Notes: a model not told the origin generated them from the letters alone. A stretch of 64,000 nt of DNA from Synechococcus sp. C9 (GCF_022984075.1 NZ_JALAAD010000001.1:2150455-2214454); one strand, 5' to 3'; counted from the first letter of the stretch, positions 18,894-28,796 are shown. Numbers and translations: made by a program.

Positions 18894-19949
18894 TTAATGC
18901 TGTCCTCCCCGCCCACACCACCGCCAATCCACCCCCGCCTTGTGCGCCGCCATCACCCCGATCGCCTCCAAATAGGACGTGACTGTAACCGCCGGGATGC
19001 CCAACGCCTGCGGCGCCACCCCCATCCGGGAGGTATTGTCCTGTACCGCAATGATCAACTTTCCCTGCGTTGCCCAATGGAGCACCGCCGCCCCCCCACA
19101 CGCCGTTCCCGGCACCACCACCGCATCCACCTGCTCCGTCCAGACCCCCCCCTGTGCCCGCTGGCTGACATACCCCGGTGCCCGACTCAAGCCCACCAAC
19201 ACCGATGGCAAAAAGGTATAGCCCAACTCTTCCGCCGCCGCCGGGGGAGCCACCGTGGGGTCAAGGGGCAAAGGACGCAACGCCGGTGCATGGGCACAGG
19301 GCAAATGGAACGTCCGCACCACCAAATGGCTGATCACCGCCTCCGCCCCCGCCAACGGGTCAACCCCCTGCCCCTGCCGATAACGGATTACCGCCTCATC
19401 CTGGGCATCCGGAAACCGTGCCACCACCGCCACCGCCGTCACCTGGTACTGTTCCTTCAATTGTGCCACCGCCCGCAGGAGGCTATCGGGATGCGCCAAC
19501 GTGCCCCAAGTCGCCCCGGAATCCGCCGTTTGCAAGCCCACGCCCAACGGTTCATCCGTCCGCACCTCCCCGGCAATGGTTAACCCCAACGTCGCCTGCG
19601 CCGCCTGGATTACCTGCCGATGCCGCAGTTGCAAATCCGGTTCCATCCCTGCATCCAGCACCACCCCCAGCCGCTGTTGATGCACCGGTTGCAATCCCCA
19701 CTCCCCCGCCGCCCAGCGATCCAAGGCATAGCCCTCCACATACCACACCTGCGGCAACGACCAATACAGCATCGCCCCATTCAACACATTGGGATGGGTC
19801 ACCACCCAGTCCGCCACCTGCGCCATCGCCCGAATTACCGGTATGGCATCCCCCGCATAGCCACCAATCCTGGCACCAATACCAGTGGGAATAATTACCG
19901 CCGCCGTGTATGGACGCTGGAGGGACATCAACTGCACAAATGCACTCAT
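18894..19949 (-). CDS. DUF3326 family protein
   Basis: 351 residues. The opening AAVIIPTGIGARIGGYAGDAIPVIRAMA and HPNVLNGAMLYW, and the GTACGGAAVLHWATQGKLIIAVQDNTSRMG segment, match DUF3326, a family found in cyanobacteria and some plants with no assigned reaction. The glycine-rich motifs look like nucleotide or phosphate binding but this is inference. An internal ATG at 19928 (MSLQRPYT) is an alternative start. It precedes the CPBP gene with a 2-base gap. Confidence 0.78.
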   Translation of the reverse strand: MSAFVQLMSLQRPYTAAVIIPTGIGARIGGYAGDAIPVIRAMAQVADWVVTHPNVLNGAMLYWSLPQVWYVEGYALDRWAAGEWGLQPVHQQRLGVVLDAGMEPDLQLRHRQVIQAAQATLGLTIAGEVRTDEPLGVGLQTADSGATWGTLAHPDSLLRAVAQLKEQYQVTAVAVVARFPDAQDEAVIRYRQGQGVDPLAGAEAVISHLVVRTFHLPCAHAPALRPLPLDPTVAPPAAAEELGYTFLPSVLVGLSRAPGYVSQRAQGGVWTEQVDAVVVPGTACGGAAVLHWATQGKLIIAVQDNTSRMGVAPQALGIPAVTVTSYLEAIGVMAAHKAGVDWRWCGRGGQH

Positions 19950-20103
19950 TTTTTGTTGACTGTTTTCCTATTTTAAGCGATCCGGGCATCCCAAATTTTT
20001 GCTTGACCAACGGCGGATCATGTAATATCCTGTAAGAGGGTAACGCACCGCTGAAAAACTATTTTTTCTCAAATTTTTCATCCCCCTTCCAAACAGTAAT
20101 TTT

Positions 20104-21081
20104 ATGATTTTGGTTCTACCGTTGGTGTTATTGGCGTTAGCGGCGGCAGGGGGCGCAACCGGCATAGCCTTTGGAGCCAAGGGAGCCGTTGACATTGCCA
20201 GTGCCCAAGGCAAAATTGATGAGGCTAAAAAACGTTATGAATATCAGCGTTTGGTTACGGATAATGCGGCAGTTTTAACCAATCGCCTCGCCCAGGAATA
20301 CGGTCAGTATCAAATGCACGTCAAAACCATTACCTTCCAGCGCTGGGTGCAATTAATGCAGAAAATTCGCCAAAACGTTGCGCTTCGGGAAATGCAACAC
20401 TTGGTTGGCATCGAAGTTGTGATTCAAGAAATCAAACGGGATTTTGGCATTAATTTGAATGCCGGGAACGTTCTCACCGGGGGAGCGACTGCCGCCGGAG
20501 CCGCCTTTGCCGCCAGTCAGGGAACCATCGGCTTGGTGGGATTATTTGGAGCCGCCAGTACGGGGACAGCCATTAGTAGTTTGAGTGGTGCCGCCGCCTG
20601 GAATGCCACGTTAGCCGCTTTGGGGGGTGGTTCCTTAGCCGCTGGGGGTGGGGGCATGGCTTTGGGTGCCGCCGTTTTGGGGGGCATTACGGTAGCACCG
20701 GCACTTTTGATCGGGGGATTTGTCCTGGCAGGTGAGGGGGAAAAAGCCCTAACGGAAGCCGAAAATTTTATCGCTGAAGTTGATGTGGAAATCAGTAAAT
20801 TACGAGCACTGGTCGCCTATTTTGAGTTGGTGAAAGCCCGAATTACGGAACTGGAACATCTGCTACTAACCTTGAATATTAAAGCCATAAAACTGATGAA
20901 TGAAATTGAATCACACTTGGATCAAAATGGTTTTAGCATCGAAAAAGATGGTCATTTAATTCAGTCCCTCTTGTTGATCATTAAAGCCTTAGCCGATATG
21001 CTTCGCACCCCTATCCTTGACAACGAGGGGAATCTCAATCCCCTGTCTGCCCAACTCAAGATCAAATACCGATCCCTATAG
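20104..21081 (+). CDS. Glycine-rich membrane-associated protein of unknown function
   Basis: 325 residues with a clear three-part plan. Residues 1-28 form a hydrophobic segment (ILVLPLVLLALAAAGG). About 35-115 is a charged helical part. Then a long Gly/Ala block (about 120-225) has many GxxxG-type contacts, such as LAALGGGSLAAGGGGMALG. The C-terminal 100 residues are again helical, probably a coiled coil. The architecture suits a protein that inserts a hairpin into membranes. I recall similar Gly/Ala blocks (SGAAA-NATLA-LGGGSLAAGG) in uncharacterised proteins of other bacteria, sometimes mislabelled as chemotaxis proteins. It is immediately followed by a helical partner gene. Confidence 0.72.
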   Translation: MILVLPLVLLALAAAGGATGIAFGAKGAVDIASAQGKIDEAKKRYEYQRLVTDNAAVLTNRLAQEYGQYQMHVKTITFQRWVQLMQKIRQNVALREMQHLVGIEVVIQEIKRDFGINLNAGNVLTGGATAAGAAFAASQGTIGLVGLFGAASTGTAISSLSGAAAWNATLAALGGGSLAAGGGGMALGAAVLGGITVAPALLIGGFVLAGEGEKALTEAENFIAEVDVEISKLRALVAYFELVKARITELEHLLLTLNIKAIKLMNEIESHLDQNGFSIEKDGHLIQSLLLIIKALADMLRTPILDNEGNLNPLSAQLKIKYRSL

Positions 21082-21088
21082 GTCACTG

Positions 21089-21499
21089 ATGAAACAAAAT
21101 CCCCTGCGTAACATTGACCAACTCACGCTCATCATGGCACCAGCGCAATGTGTGAACGATGTCGTTTCCGCTTACACCGCATATCTAAAAATTGCTGAAC
21201 AGGAGCAAACCAAACGGGAGCAAATTCGCACCTGGAAAGAAACAAATTTAGCCCAGATTCAAACCCTCCGTACCGCTTTAATCACCTATTTAGAGCGGGC
21301 ATTTGATGAACGCAAAGTCTATTTTCAGGAGACCTTTATTCGCATTGACCAAGCGATGGCGCAGGGGGACAATCAACAGTTAGCTTTGCTATTGGATAAT
21401 ATGCTCAAAGTCGCCCAGGCGAGTCCTTTTAGAGATTTAGCCAATTTAGCCCACGTCCAGCAGGCACTGGCTGACCCCAATCATGTTTGGGAAATTTAG
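21089..21499 (+). CDS. Helical partner protein of the glycine-rich membrane protein, unknown
   Basis: 136 residues, almost entirely predicted helix, with NDVVSAYTAYLKIAEQEQTKREQIRTWKE... and ERAFDERKVYFQETF, no signal peptide and no membrane segment. The ATG lies 7 bases after the preceding stop, so the two genes are one unit. The partner could regulate or shield the membrane protein, as an immunity or chaperone protein would, but nothing in the sequence proves this. I do not recognise the family. Confidence 0.68.
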   Translation: MKQNPLRNIDQLTLIMAPAQCVNDVVSAYTAYLKIAEQEQTKREQIRTWKETNLAQIQTLRTALITYLERAFDERKVYFQETFIRIDQAMAQGDNQQLALLLDNMLKVAQASPFRDLANLAHVQQALADPNHVWEI

Positions 21500-21597
21500 A
21501 AGATACAAGCCAATTTTTTAATTTTTTTACGAGTCACGGCTTGATTCATGAACCGATTGTATATTAGGAGCAACCGTCTGGGGATGCCAAGGTACTG

Positions 21598-22014
21598 ATG
21601 AACGACCCGGCTTTTGCTGAATTTCGTGCCGTCGTTGCCCAAGCCAATCGGGAGATGGTACAGGGAAATCCTACCCGTCTTAAAGCAATTTATTCTCATC
21701 AAGAGGACGTTACGATTCTCGGGGGATTTGGCGGTGTGGAACGGGGGTGGTCGCAGGTGGAACCCCGCCTGGATTGGGCGGCCAGTCAATTGCAGGACGG
21801 CACATTGACCGAAGAAACAGTGAGTATGGGGGTGGGGACAGAATTGGCTTACACGGTAACCATCGAGCGGAACTGGGTGCGCTTGGACAACAATCCGGAA
21901 CCCCAGCCTCTGGAACTGCGGGTGACCCAAATCTTTCGCCGGGAGTCGGGGCAATGGCGGTTGGTGCATCGCCATGCCGATCCTTTGGTACATAAGCTTT
22001 CCCCGCAAACCTAA
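21598..22014 (+). CDS. NTF2-like (SnoaL/DUF4440-type) protein
   Basis: 138 residues. AEFRAVVAQANREMVQGNPTRLKAIYSHQEDVTILGGFGG and VTQIFRRESGQWRLVHRHAD have the alternating helix and strand order of NTF2-like cone folds, with the WRLVHRH ending typical of YybH/DUF4440 proteins. These are often small-molecule binding or isomerase-like domains. No substrate can be assigned. A dispersed A-type repeat follows the gene. The start ATG at 21598 comes shortly after AAGGTACTG. Confidence 0.72.
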   Translation: MNDPAFAEFRAVVAQANREMVQGNPTRLKAIYSHQEDVTILGGFGGVERGWSQVEPRLDWAASQLQDGTLTEETVSMGVGTELAYTVTIERNWVRLDNNPEPQPLELRVTQIFRRESGQWRLVHRHADPLVHKLSPQT

Positions 22015-22076
22015 CCCCCCACTGCCCTGGACTTAATACTGGTGAATTTTAGCTATCAACGCATCACGATACACGA

Positions 22077-22199
22077 TATAGCAATACTAAATGAGAATGG
22101 AATAAGGGTCGCAGGGGCACCCCCCCGTCCTTGGTTCTGGGGAATTTCTGTATGCCTACGGCACGCAAGCTAATGCCAATCGAATAGGACTGCTGTATA
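22077..22199. repeat. Dispersed repeat family A (complete copy)
   Basis: Ends are TATAGCAATACTA and TAGGACTGCTGTATA, imperfect inverted copies. The interior has GGTCGCAGGGGCACC, CCTTGGTTCTGG and the TATGCCTACGGCACGCAAGC segment. Confidence 0.85.
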
Positions 22200-22266
22200 T
22201 TTACATTTCCATTTTGTACTGCTAAACTAAAGGATAAATTAGTGCTACTGTGGGGAGTGAGTAACG

Positions 22267-22707
22267 ATGAAAAGCATTAAGTATGGAATGGTGATAGCGG
22301 TGGGAATGCTGGGTGCGCTCCTGTCTGTACCGCCAACGTATGCACAAACTGAACGTTCGATTGAATATCAGTTAGCCCTGTTGGGAAGCGACCAACCCAG
22401 CCAGGCGGTGGCTTCTGCTAATTCCATTTCCCGGTTTCGCACGGTTTTGGATGAGTTGTCCCTGAATTATCGCCAATCCCGAGAAGAAATGGGTTATGCC
22501 ACCATTGCCATGTGGAAAAAGCTCCAGGAACAAAAAGTCCCAGCCAGTTTAGTAGAAATGCTGGATGGTATGAATTTGGTTGCCAACGGGGAAGCGGGTA
22601 AACAGGATTTTATGCGGAATATGACCCTCTACTATGCGCTGAGGAGCCGGGGGATGTCCCACAAACAAACCCTGCGCCAGATGCTCTTGCTCACAGGCAC
22701 AAAATAA
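22267..22707 (+). CDS. Secreted or periplasmic protein of unknown function
   Basis: 146 residues with a good Sec signal peptide: basic MKSIK, a hydrophobic core VIAVGMLGALLSV and a likely cut after TYAQ. The mature part is helical (RFRTVLDELSLNYRQSREEMGYATIAMWKKLQEQ and FMRNMTLYYALRSRGMSHKQTLRQMLLL). No cysteine, metal motif or known domain seen. It is flanked on both sides by dispersed repeats. Confidence 0.68.
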   Translation: MKSIKYGMVIAVGMLGALLSVPPTYAQTERSIEYQLALLGSDQPSQAVASANSISRFRTVLDELSLNYRQSREEMGYATIAMWKKLQEQKVPASLVEMLDGMNLVANGEAGKQDFMRNMTLYYALRSRGMSHKQTLRQMLLLTGTK

Positions 22708-22726
22708 CCCCAGCAATTTCCCCCAA

Positions 22727-23005
22727 GGGCACCTCTATTTATTCACAAGACCAGCACAAAAGAAAGGTAAAGCACTTAACTGAATTTAGAACACCGGTCG
22801 CAGGGGCACCGCCCCCGTCCTTGGTTCTGGAAACTTTCTATATGCCTACAGCACGCAAGCTAACGTTCATCGAATCAGATCGCTATAGCAATACTAAATG
22901 AAAATGGAATAGGGGTCGCAGGGGCACCGCCCCCGTCCTTGGTTCTGGAAACTTTGTGTATGCCTACGGCACGCAAGCTAATGTAAATCAAGTAGGATTG
23001 CTATA
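22727..23005. repeat. Two dispersed repeats sharing one end (chimeric B/A then A)
   Basis: From 22727 the sequence starts with the B-family end GGGCACCTCTATTT but finishes at about 22887 with an A-type end (CGCTATA). That TATA is at once the start of a complete A element, 22884-23005, ending TAGGATTGCTATA. Both units have the CAGGGGCACCGCCCCCG core. The first is a B/A chimera. The 418-base gap to topA holds nothing else recognisable. Confidence 0.82.
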
Positions 23006-23125
23006 GAATGTCGCAAACTTGTTGGAAATTACTATAAAACTGGCAATTGTGGTGTTGCCCCAGTACGACTGGATTGACCTGGATGGCGATAACAATGACC
23101 TCTTTCAGGTCAGGCGGGGTCAAAG

Positions 23126-25750
23126 TTAGCTTTTTTTGCGGCGACTGGTGGTCTTTTTGCGGGGATTTTGGCTCCGGGCGGCTAACAATTCCACTGCCTG
23201 TTCCAAAGTCACCGTTTCCGGGGTGGTGCCCTCCGGTAAGCCCGCATTCACCTTGCCGTGTTTGACGTAATAGCCATAGGGACCTTGGTAAACGTTCACC
23301 GGCTGTTGATCCTGGGGATGGGCACCCAGTTCCCGCAAGGGCGTGCTACTGCTCCGCCCCCGGCCAGCCTTGGGTTGCGCCAGGAGTTCTAAAGCCCGCT
23401 CCAGGGTAATGGTGAGGACATCATCTTCCGCTTTGAGGGAACGAAAGTCCTGCCCTTCCTTGCCCCGGTCGTGTACCACATAGGGGCCAAACCGCCCCAG
23501 ACCGGCTTTGACTTTGCCGCCGTTGGGATGCTCCCCCAGGGTACGGGGTAAGGACAACAACCCCACCGCCATCGCTAAAGTCACTTGTTCCGGGGTCACC
23601 CCCTTGGGGAGGGAAGCCCGTTTGGGTTTTTTGTTGGTTTCCGTCGCTTCCCCCAACTGCACGTAGGGGCCGTAACTGCCGGTGAGGACGTAAATCGGTT
23701 CGCCGGTCTCCGGGTGCATCCCCAGTTTGGTGGGGCCTTCGGTTTTTTGCCGGAGCAATTCCTCGATCACCTGGGGGGTCAACTGCGCCGGGGTGAGGTC
23801 CTTGGGGAGGGAAACCGTGACCACTTCGCCATTTTGGGGAATTTCCACGTAGGGGCCGTAGCGGGTGCTGATGTGGACTTTGGCATCCCCCAACCCTTCG
23901 AGTTCCAGGGTGCGGGCGGTGGCGGGGTTAATCGCCTGGGCTTGGGTTTTTACCTGGCTGGCTAACCCCTGTTCCCCCAGATAAAATTCCCGCAGATAGG
24001 GCAACCAGGCGGTTTCCCCTTCGGCAATATGGTCCAGGGTTTGTTCCATTTTGGCGGTGAACCCGGTGTCCACTAAATGGGGGAAATTTTGCTCCAGCAG
24101 GGCGGTGACGGCAAAGGCGGTAAAGGTGGGGACTAGGGCGTTTCCCTCTAGCTGGGCATACCCCCGGTCCTGGATGGTGCCGATGATGCTGGCGTAGGTG
24201 CTGGGACGGCCGACTCCCTCGCTTTCCAGGGTTTTCACCAGGGACGCTTCCGTGTAACGGTCCGGGGGCTGGGTTTCGTGGCGCAGGGCTTCCAGGTGGG
24301 TGCATTGGGGCGTGTCCCCCACGGCCAGGGGCGGCAGGCTAATTTCCTGGTCCTCCAGGGCGGACTGGGGGTCGTCGGAGCCTTCCACATAGGCTCGGAA
24401 AAAGCCGGGAAAATCAATCCGTTTGCCGGTGGTGCGAAATTCCGCTTCCCCCGCTTCAATGGTCACGGTCAGATGGGTCAACCGGGCTTCCGCCATCTGG
24501 GTGGCCACCGTGCGCTTCCAAATTAAATCGTATAAGGCTAATTCCCGTCCGGTTAAGCCCGTCTCTTGGGGGGTGCGAAAATGACTCCCGGCGGGGCGGA
24601 TGGCTTCGTGGGCTTCCTGGGCACCTTTGCTCTGGGTGGCGTATTGGCGGGGCTGGGGGCTGAGGTAAGGTTCCCCGTACATCTGTTGAACACATTCCCG
24701 GGCGGCGGTGATCGCCTGTTGGGACAAATGCACCGAATCCGTCCGCATATAGGTAATGTAGCCCTGTTCGTACAGATTTTGGGCAATCCGCATGGTCTCC
24801 CGGGTGGAGAGCCGCAGTTTCCGGTTGGCTTCCTGTTGCAGGGTGGAGGTGGTAAAGGGGGGCGCGGGTTTGCGCTGGACTTGCCGGGATTCCACGTCCC
24901 GTACCCGCCAGGTTGCCCCCTGGAGTTGTTGGCAGAGGGCTTCCGCCTGGGCTTGATCCAGCAAACGCACCCGGCGACGGGGGAGTAGTTCTCCGGTTTG
25001 GGGGTCAAAGTCCTGGCCGCTGGCGAGTTTCATCCCCCCCAAGGCCACCAAGCGGGACTCGAAGGGGGTTTGGTGGGCGGTCAACTGGGCCTTCACATCC
25101 CAATAGGTAGCACTGCGAAAGGCGCGCCGCTGCCGCTCCCGTTGTACCAGTAACCGCACCGCCACGGACTGCACCCGCCCGGCGGACAACCCCGGCCCGA
25201 CCTTTTGCCAGAGCAGGGGGGACAGGGTGTACCCCACCAACCGGTCCAGAATCCGGCGGGTTTCCTGGGCGCGCACCAGCCCCTCATCCACCTGACGGCA
25301 CTGTTGGAGGGCGGCTTGGATCGCCTCCCGGGTAATTTCGTGGAAGACCATCCGTTTCACCGGCACCTGGGGTTGCAACACCTGGGTCAAATGCCAGCTA
25401 ATGCTTTCCCCCTCCCGGTCCTCGTCCGTCGCTAGGATCAGTTCTTTGGCTTCCTTGAGGGCGGCCTTGAGGGTGCTGACCACTTTCTTTTTGTCCCCCG
25501 GCACGATGTACAGAGGTTCAAAGTCCTGATGCACATTTACCCCAAGGGTGGCCCAGTCCTGGTTTTTCAGTTCAGGCGGAATGTCGCTGGCGGATTGGGG
25601 CAAATCCCGCACATGACCCATAGAGGCTTCCACCCGGTAATTTTCCGGTAGGTATTGGCGGATGGTGCGGGCCTTGGTGGGGGATTCCACAATCACCAGG
25701 GTCGGTTGGCCATTGAGGGACGGGTCAGCGGTGGTACGGGAACGGGGCAT
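23126..25750 (-). CDS. topA: DNA topoisomerase I (type IA)
   Basis: 874 residues. N-terminal Toprim domain ([12 protein letters not shown] and [15 protein letters not shown]), then the active-site region [13 protein letters not shown] with the catalytic Tyr, and [21 protein letters not shown]. The C-terminal third carries several repeats of the G-x-GRFGPYV-x-G kind (for example [44 protein letters not shown]) instead of zinc fingers. The enzyme relaxes negative supercoils. Domain order and length match the cyanobacterial form. Confidence 0.96.
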   Translation of the reverse strand: MPRSRTTADPSLNGQPTLVIVESPTKARTIRQYLPENYRVEASMGHVRDLPQSASDIPPELKNQDWATLGVNVHQDFEPLYIVPGDKKKVVSTLKAALKEAKELILATDEDREGESISWHLTQVLQPQVPVKRMVFHEITREAIQAALQQCRQVDEGLVRAQETRRILDRLVGYTLSPLLWQKVGPGLSAGRVQSVAVRLLVQRERQRRAFRSATYWDVKAQLTAHQTPFESRLVALGGMKLASGQDFDPQTGELLPRRRVRLLDQAQAEALCQQLQGATWRVRDVESRQVQRKPAPPFTTSTLQQEANRKLRLSTRETMRIAQNLYEQGYITYMRTDSVHLSQQAITAARECVQQMYGEPYLSPQPRQYATQSKGAQEAHEAIRPAGSHFRTPQETGLTGRELALYDLIWKRTVATQMAEARLTHLTVTIEAGEAEFRTTGKRIDFPGFFRAYVEGSDDPQSALEDQEISLPPLAVGDTPQCTHLEALRHETQPPDRYTEASLVKTLESEGVGRPSTYASIIGTIQDRGYAQLEGNALVPTFTAFAVTALLEQNFPHLVDTGFTAKMEQTLDHIAEGETAWLPYLREFYLGEQGLASQVKTQAQAINPATARTLELEGLGDAKVHISTRYGPYVEIPQNGEVVTVSLPKDLTPAQLTPQVIEELLRQKTEGPTKLGMHPETGEPIYVLTGSYGPYVQLGEATETNKKPKRASLPKGVTPEQVTLAMAVGLLSLPRTLGEHPNGGKVKAGLGRFGPYVVHDRGKEGQDFRSLKAEDDVLTITLERALELLAQPKAGRGRSSSTPLRELGAHPQDQQPVNVYQGPYGYYVKHGKVNAGLPEGTTPETVTLEQAVELLAARSQNPRKKTTSRRKKS

Positions 25751-25800
25751 AGGTTAGAGGATGGGCGTGAATCGCAGGTGAACTTCCTACCTATTATGGG

Positions 25801-26790
25801 TTAGTTTTGGGAGTCCCCTTTCTTGGGATAGCAAAGTTCAGGGTCGGGCGGCAAGTCGGGCTGGGGGGTATTTGGGACGGCGACGGCCTGGTGCCAGGGG
25901 ATTTTGCGCCCGAAATAGTTTCCCAAACGGGCACCGTACATTTGCCCCTGTGCCCCGGCGACCAAACGCCCCACCGTACCCCCAATCAATTCGCTGGTGG
26001 TTTCCCCGGAATGGTCAATTGCCCAAAGTTTATCCTCCTGGGCTTGCCCCTGTTTGATGTGTTGGTAAACATTCGTCCCCAACTGTCCCCCCACCGCATC
26101 CCCGACAAAATTTCCCACGAGCGCCCCCACCGGCCCCAAAGTGACCTGTCCCACCACGGTTCCCACCGCCGCCCCCACACTGCTCCCCATGTAATCCGAG
26201 GCCAACCGTTGCAGACGTTCATCAATTGTTTCCAGGGGTTGCCCTCCCGCCAGGGTTTCGCCCAAATGCGCCCCCACCACCCGCCCGGTAAAGCCGCCCA
26301 TCTGGGTGCCAATCACCGCCCCCACGGGGCCAAAGGTCACCGCCCCCGCCACCCCCCCCAGGGCAGAGCCGACCACATGACCGCCCATCAACCCCACCAT
26401 ACCCCCCCCGATGCTCTGGAGTCTCTGGGGTTCGGGGATCACCGCTTGCAGGTGTACTGTGACTTGTTGGCTGACCCCCACCCGGTTTTGTTCCAGGCGG
26501 TTGAGGAACTCTTGCAGGGGTTCCATTTGCCCTTCAACTGTCGCCTGCGCCTTTTGCACCCATTGATTCACCAGGGCGTGATTGGTGGCAACGGCGGCTT
26601 GCACCTCGGGGGGGACGACCTGCTCCAGGGTCTGGTGTACCTGCTGTTCTAGGTTGTGTTGCGCCTGGGTCGCCCGCTCCTGTAAGGCATTCATGGTCTC
26701 CGCAATCTGCGTTTGGGTCTGCTCGGCGAGCTTTTGCAAATCCTCTAAGGTCTGGTTGAGCCAGGGGAATTCAGGCTTGGGGAACATCAT
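25801..26790 (-). CDS. Glycine-zipper protein with N-terminal coiled coil, unknown function
   Basis: 329 residues. The first 110 are a Gln/Glu-rich helical region (TLEDLQKLAEQTQTQIAETMNALQERA). Residues about 125-285 contain glycine-zipper helices (GGGMVGLMGGHVVGSALGGVAG, GAAVGTVVGQVTLGPVGALVGNFVGDAVGG), which usually insert in membranes. The tail is hydrophilic. The name of such proteins in databases is often just glycine zipper domain. No partner is adjacent. It is convergent neither with topA nor with the TA genes, but reads in the same direction as topA and just upstream of it. Confidence 0.65.
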   Translation of the reverse strand: MMFPKPEFPWLNQTLEDLQKLAEQTQTQIAETMNALQERATQAQHNLEQQVHQTLEQVVPPEVQAAVATNHALVNQWVQKAQATVEGQMEPLQEFLNRLEQNRVGVSQQVTVHLQAVIPEPQRLQSIGGGMVGLMGGHVVGSALGGVAGAVTFGPVGAVIGTQMGGFTGRVVGAHLGETLAGGQPLETIDERLQRLASDYMGSSVGAAVGTVVGQVTLGPVGALVGNFVGDAVGGQLGTNVYQHIKQGQAQEDKLWAIDHSGETTSELIGGTVGRLVAGAQGQMYGARLGNYFGRKIPWHQAVAVPNTPQPDLPPDPELCYPKKGDSQN

Positions 26791-26959
26791 GGCACGTCTA
26801 GAAAATATAGTTTAATTCATAATATTTTAGGGAACTAGGCTAGGGACAGCTTTATTTCACGGAAATGCTACAACTTCCACAAAGCGATGAAATAAACCGT
26901 GAGATATGCTATGATTAGATTATTATCCATAAGATTGACGTAACTACGACCTATTAAAA

Positions 26960-27469
26960 ATGTTACCTCAGCAAGAATCTACTATTTTTCGGGATAAGGT
27001 CAGAACAGGAATATCTACAATCCAAGCTCAACTTATCGAAGAGGAAATTCACGCTTTATTCGGCGCTGATCTATGGGCTATAGTTGTGTACGGTTCCCGT
27101 GTTCATCATTTATGGGTCAATAGCTCTGATCTCGATTTATTAGTCATTGCTGAAAATATACCAGATTGCAAAAGCAGAGATGATTTATTGTTGAATACTT
27201 GTATGAAGTTGGAAAAATTATTTGGTTTTGAAGTAAATTTTACTTTACTAAAACCAATGGAGTTATGCAGACCAAACAGTTTAACTTACGAAATGGCTAT
27301 CAATCACTATATAATTTATGAAAAATCCAACTTTATTACTCAGATTAGTGATACAGTAAATCAATTAATTCGTGAAGGTTTAATTAAGCGTAAAATATGT
27401 CGAGGGATTCCGTATTGGGTGAATAATAATGAGAAAGAAATTAGCAAGAGATTCCTATCAAAGGGCTAA
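26960..27469 (+). CDS. MNT-type minimal nucleotidyltransferase
   Basis: 169 residues with the nucleotidyltransferase core VVYGSRVHHLWVNSSDLDLLVIAEN near residue 45, which gives G-S-x(10)-S-D-x-D. This is the metal-binding motif of MNT proteins, which modify partner HEPN proteins by adding AMP. The C-terminal 60 residues are helical. The gene overlaps the HEPN gene by 41 bases, the classic MNT/HEPN pair arrangement. The region is clearly richer in AT than its neighbours, so the pair was probably acquired. Confidence 0.82.
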   Translation: MLPQQESTIFRDKVRTGISTIQAQLIEEEIHALFGADLWAIVVYGSRVHHLWVNSSDLDLLVIAENIPDCKSRDDLLLNTCMKLEKLFGFEVNFTLLKPMELCRPNSLTYEMAINHYIIYEKSNFITQISDTVNQLIREGLIKRKICRGIPYWVNNNEKEISKRFLSKG

Positions 27470-27899
27470 CTATCGCATACAAGCATTGTCATTCTTTTAT
27501 GATGTTGGTGATTATGCCGATGTGGTTCGGATGTGCCAAGAAATTATTGAATTACTGATCAAGGCTTGTTTAATCATTAAGGGAATTAACTACGGCAAAA
27601 CCCACGACCCAGGCGGTCAAATCGCCGAAAATAGAGAACGGTTCCCAGAGCTTTCTGATCAGGAAATAACCTTGATAGAAGATATATCGTTTGAGATTCG
27701 TAAAGATAGGGAATTGGCTTTCTATGGGGCGGTAGATATTATTCCCTTGGAATACTACAAACGAAAAAATGCAGATAAGGCTATTGCCTATGTTAATCAG
27801 ATCAAGTCTTTTGTTGAAAAATGTTTTGGTTCAGAGGTGGGAATTGATATTAATCTCGATATGATCAACTTTATGAATGAGAGTGAAGCGATGGAATAG
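27429..27899 (+). CDS. HEPN-domain protein, partner of MNT
   Basis: 156 residues. ALSFFYDVGDYADVVRMCQEIIELLIKACLIIKG and THDPGGQIAENRERFPEL then RKDRELAFYGA are the helices of the PF05168-type HEPN fold. The R-x4-6-H ribonuclease motif of HepT-like toxins is not visible; the position reads RKDRELAFYG. This version may therefore not be an RNase. The pair acts either as a toxin-antitoxin system or in small-molecule modification. Both genes look intact, in contrast to the three broken toxins elsewhere in the window. Confidence 0.8.
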   Translation: MRKKLARDSYQRANYRIQALSFFYDVGDYADVVRMCQEIIELLIKACLIIKGINYGKTHDPGGQIAENRERFPELSDQEITLIEDISFEIRKDRELAFYGAVDIIPLEYYKRKNADKAIAYVNQIKSFVEKCFGSEVGIDINLDMINFMNESEAME

Positions 27900-28048
27900 A
27901 CAATAAATCCTATCTTGGCTTTGGTGTATTAAGATTATGAATTACAGTCTTTTTGTTGATTACAGGGTACAAATCGAATCCTTCCCATCAGTGTATGGAC
28001 AACTCCCCCATACCCCAAAATCCCTGAAAAGACTGTAATAATAGCATA

Positions 28049-28149
28049 TATAGCAATCCTACTTGATTAGTGAACAGAGATTTCCCAGAACCAAGGATGG
28101 GGTTGGTACCCCGGCGACCCCTGTGCTAAATTCATTTAGGATTGCTACA
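28049..28149. repeat. Dispersed repeat family A (inverted orientation)
   Basis: Starts TATAGCAATCCTACTTGATT and ends TTTAGGATTGCTACA. The interior reads AGAACCAAGGATGGG and CGGCGACCCCTGTG, i.e. the reverse complement of the usual core. Confidence 0.82.
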
Positions 28150-28196
28150 GATAGGAATCATGCTGTAAATTAACAGAAAACTATCGTGTTGGTACA

Positions 28197-28258
28197 CAAG
28201 GATTACCAAGAATCAAAAATGAGGGTAGTGCCCCGGCGACCCATTTTTAGAGGTACCC
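28197..28258. repeat. Partial dispersed repeat family B (right half)
   Basis: Reads AGGATTACCAAGAATCAAAA, then GTGCCCCGGCGACCC and TTTTTAGAGGTACCC. It has only the B-type right end. Together with the A copy just before it, it fills the gap between the HEPN gene and rimI. Confidence 0.6.
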
Positions 28259-28288
28259 TCGAGAATGTTTCCTGAATACTAATTCCCC

Positions 28289-28738
28289 ATGTTGCGTCGT
28301 TTAACCCATCTGGATTTAGAAGCTGTAATTGAGTTGGATCATTTGGCTTTGGGGGGGTGGTGGTCTCCGGGGCAATATGCAGAAGAATTGCAAAAATCTC
28401 ACACTTTATTTGTTGGTTGCCCCCAGGAATCCACCCTGCTCAGTATGGCAGTCGCCTGGCTCATTTTGGATGAAGCCCATATCGTCCTTTTGTCCGTACA
28501 TCCTGACCACCGGGGTAAAGGTTTGGGGCGGTTAACCCTCAATTATTTAATAGAACAATTCCCCCCTGAAATTTGCCACATTACCTTGGAAGTGCGGTCG
28601 CAAAATAGCATTGCCCTCAATTTGTATCAATCCCTGGGTTTTGCTATTCTGGGTCGTCGTCCCCGCTATTATCAAAACCCTGAAGATGATGCGTTGATTC
28701 TGTGGCGGCGGCATGAATCTGGGGTCAGGGAAAATTGA
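28289..28738 (+). CDS. rimI: Ribosomal protein bS18 N-alanine acetyltransferase-type GNAT protein
   Basis: 149 residues with the GNAT acetyl-CoA site VHPDHRGKGLGRLTLNYL (R/Q-x-x-G-x-G/A type), EVRSQNSIALNLYQSLGFAILGRRPRYYQNPEDDALIL at the end. The LEVR-x-x-N-x-x-AxxLYxxxGF pattern and the final PRYYxxPxxDALxL are typical of RimI. The family acetylates the N-terminus of ribosomal protein S18 or acts in tRNA t6A complexes. The substrate is assigned by family only. Confidence 0.85.
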   Translation: MLRRLTHLDLEAVIELDHLALGGWWSPGQYAEELQKSHTLFVGCPQESTLLSMAVAWLILDEAHIVLLSVHPDHRGKGLGRLTLNYLIEQFPPEICHITLEVRSQNSIALNLYQSLGFAILGRRPRYYQNPEDDALILWRRHESGVREN

Positions 28739-28796
28739 GGTAGTTACCCTTTTTTTATTGGCTGAAATTATTAGCTAAAACTATAATTAGCAATAG

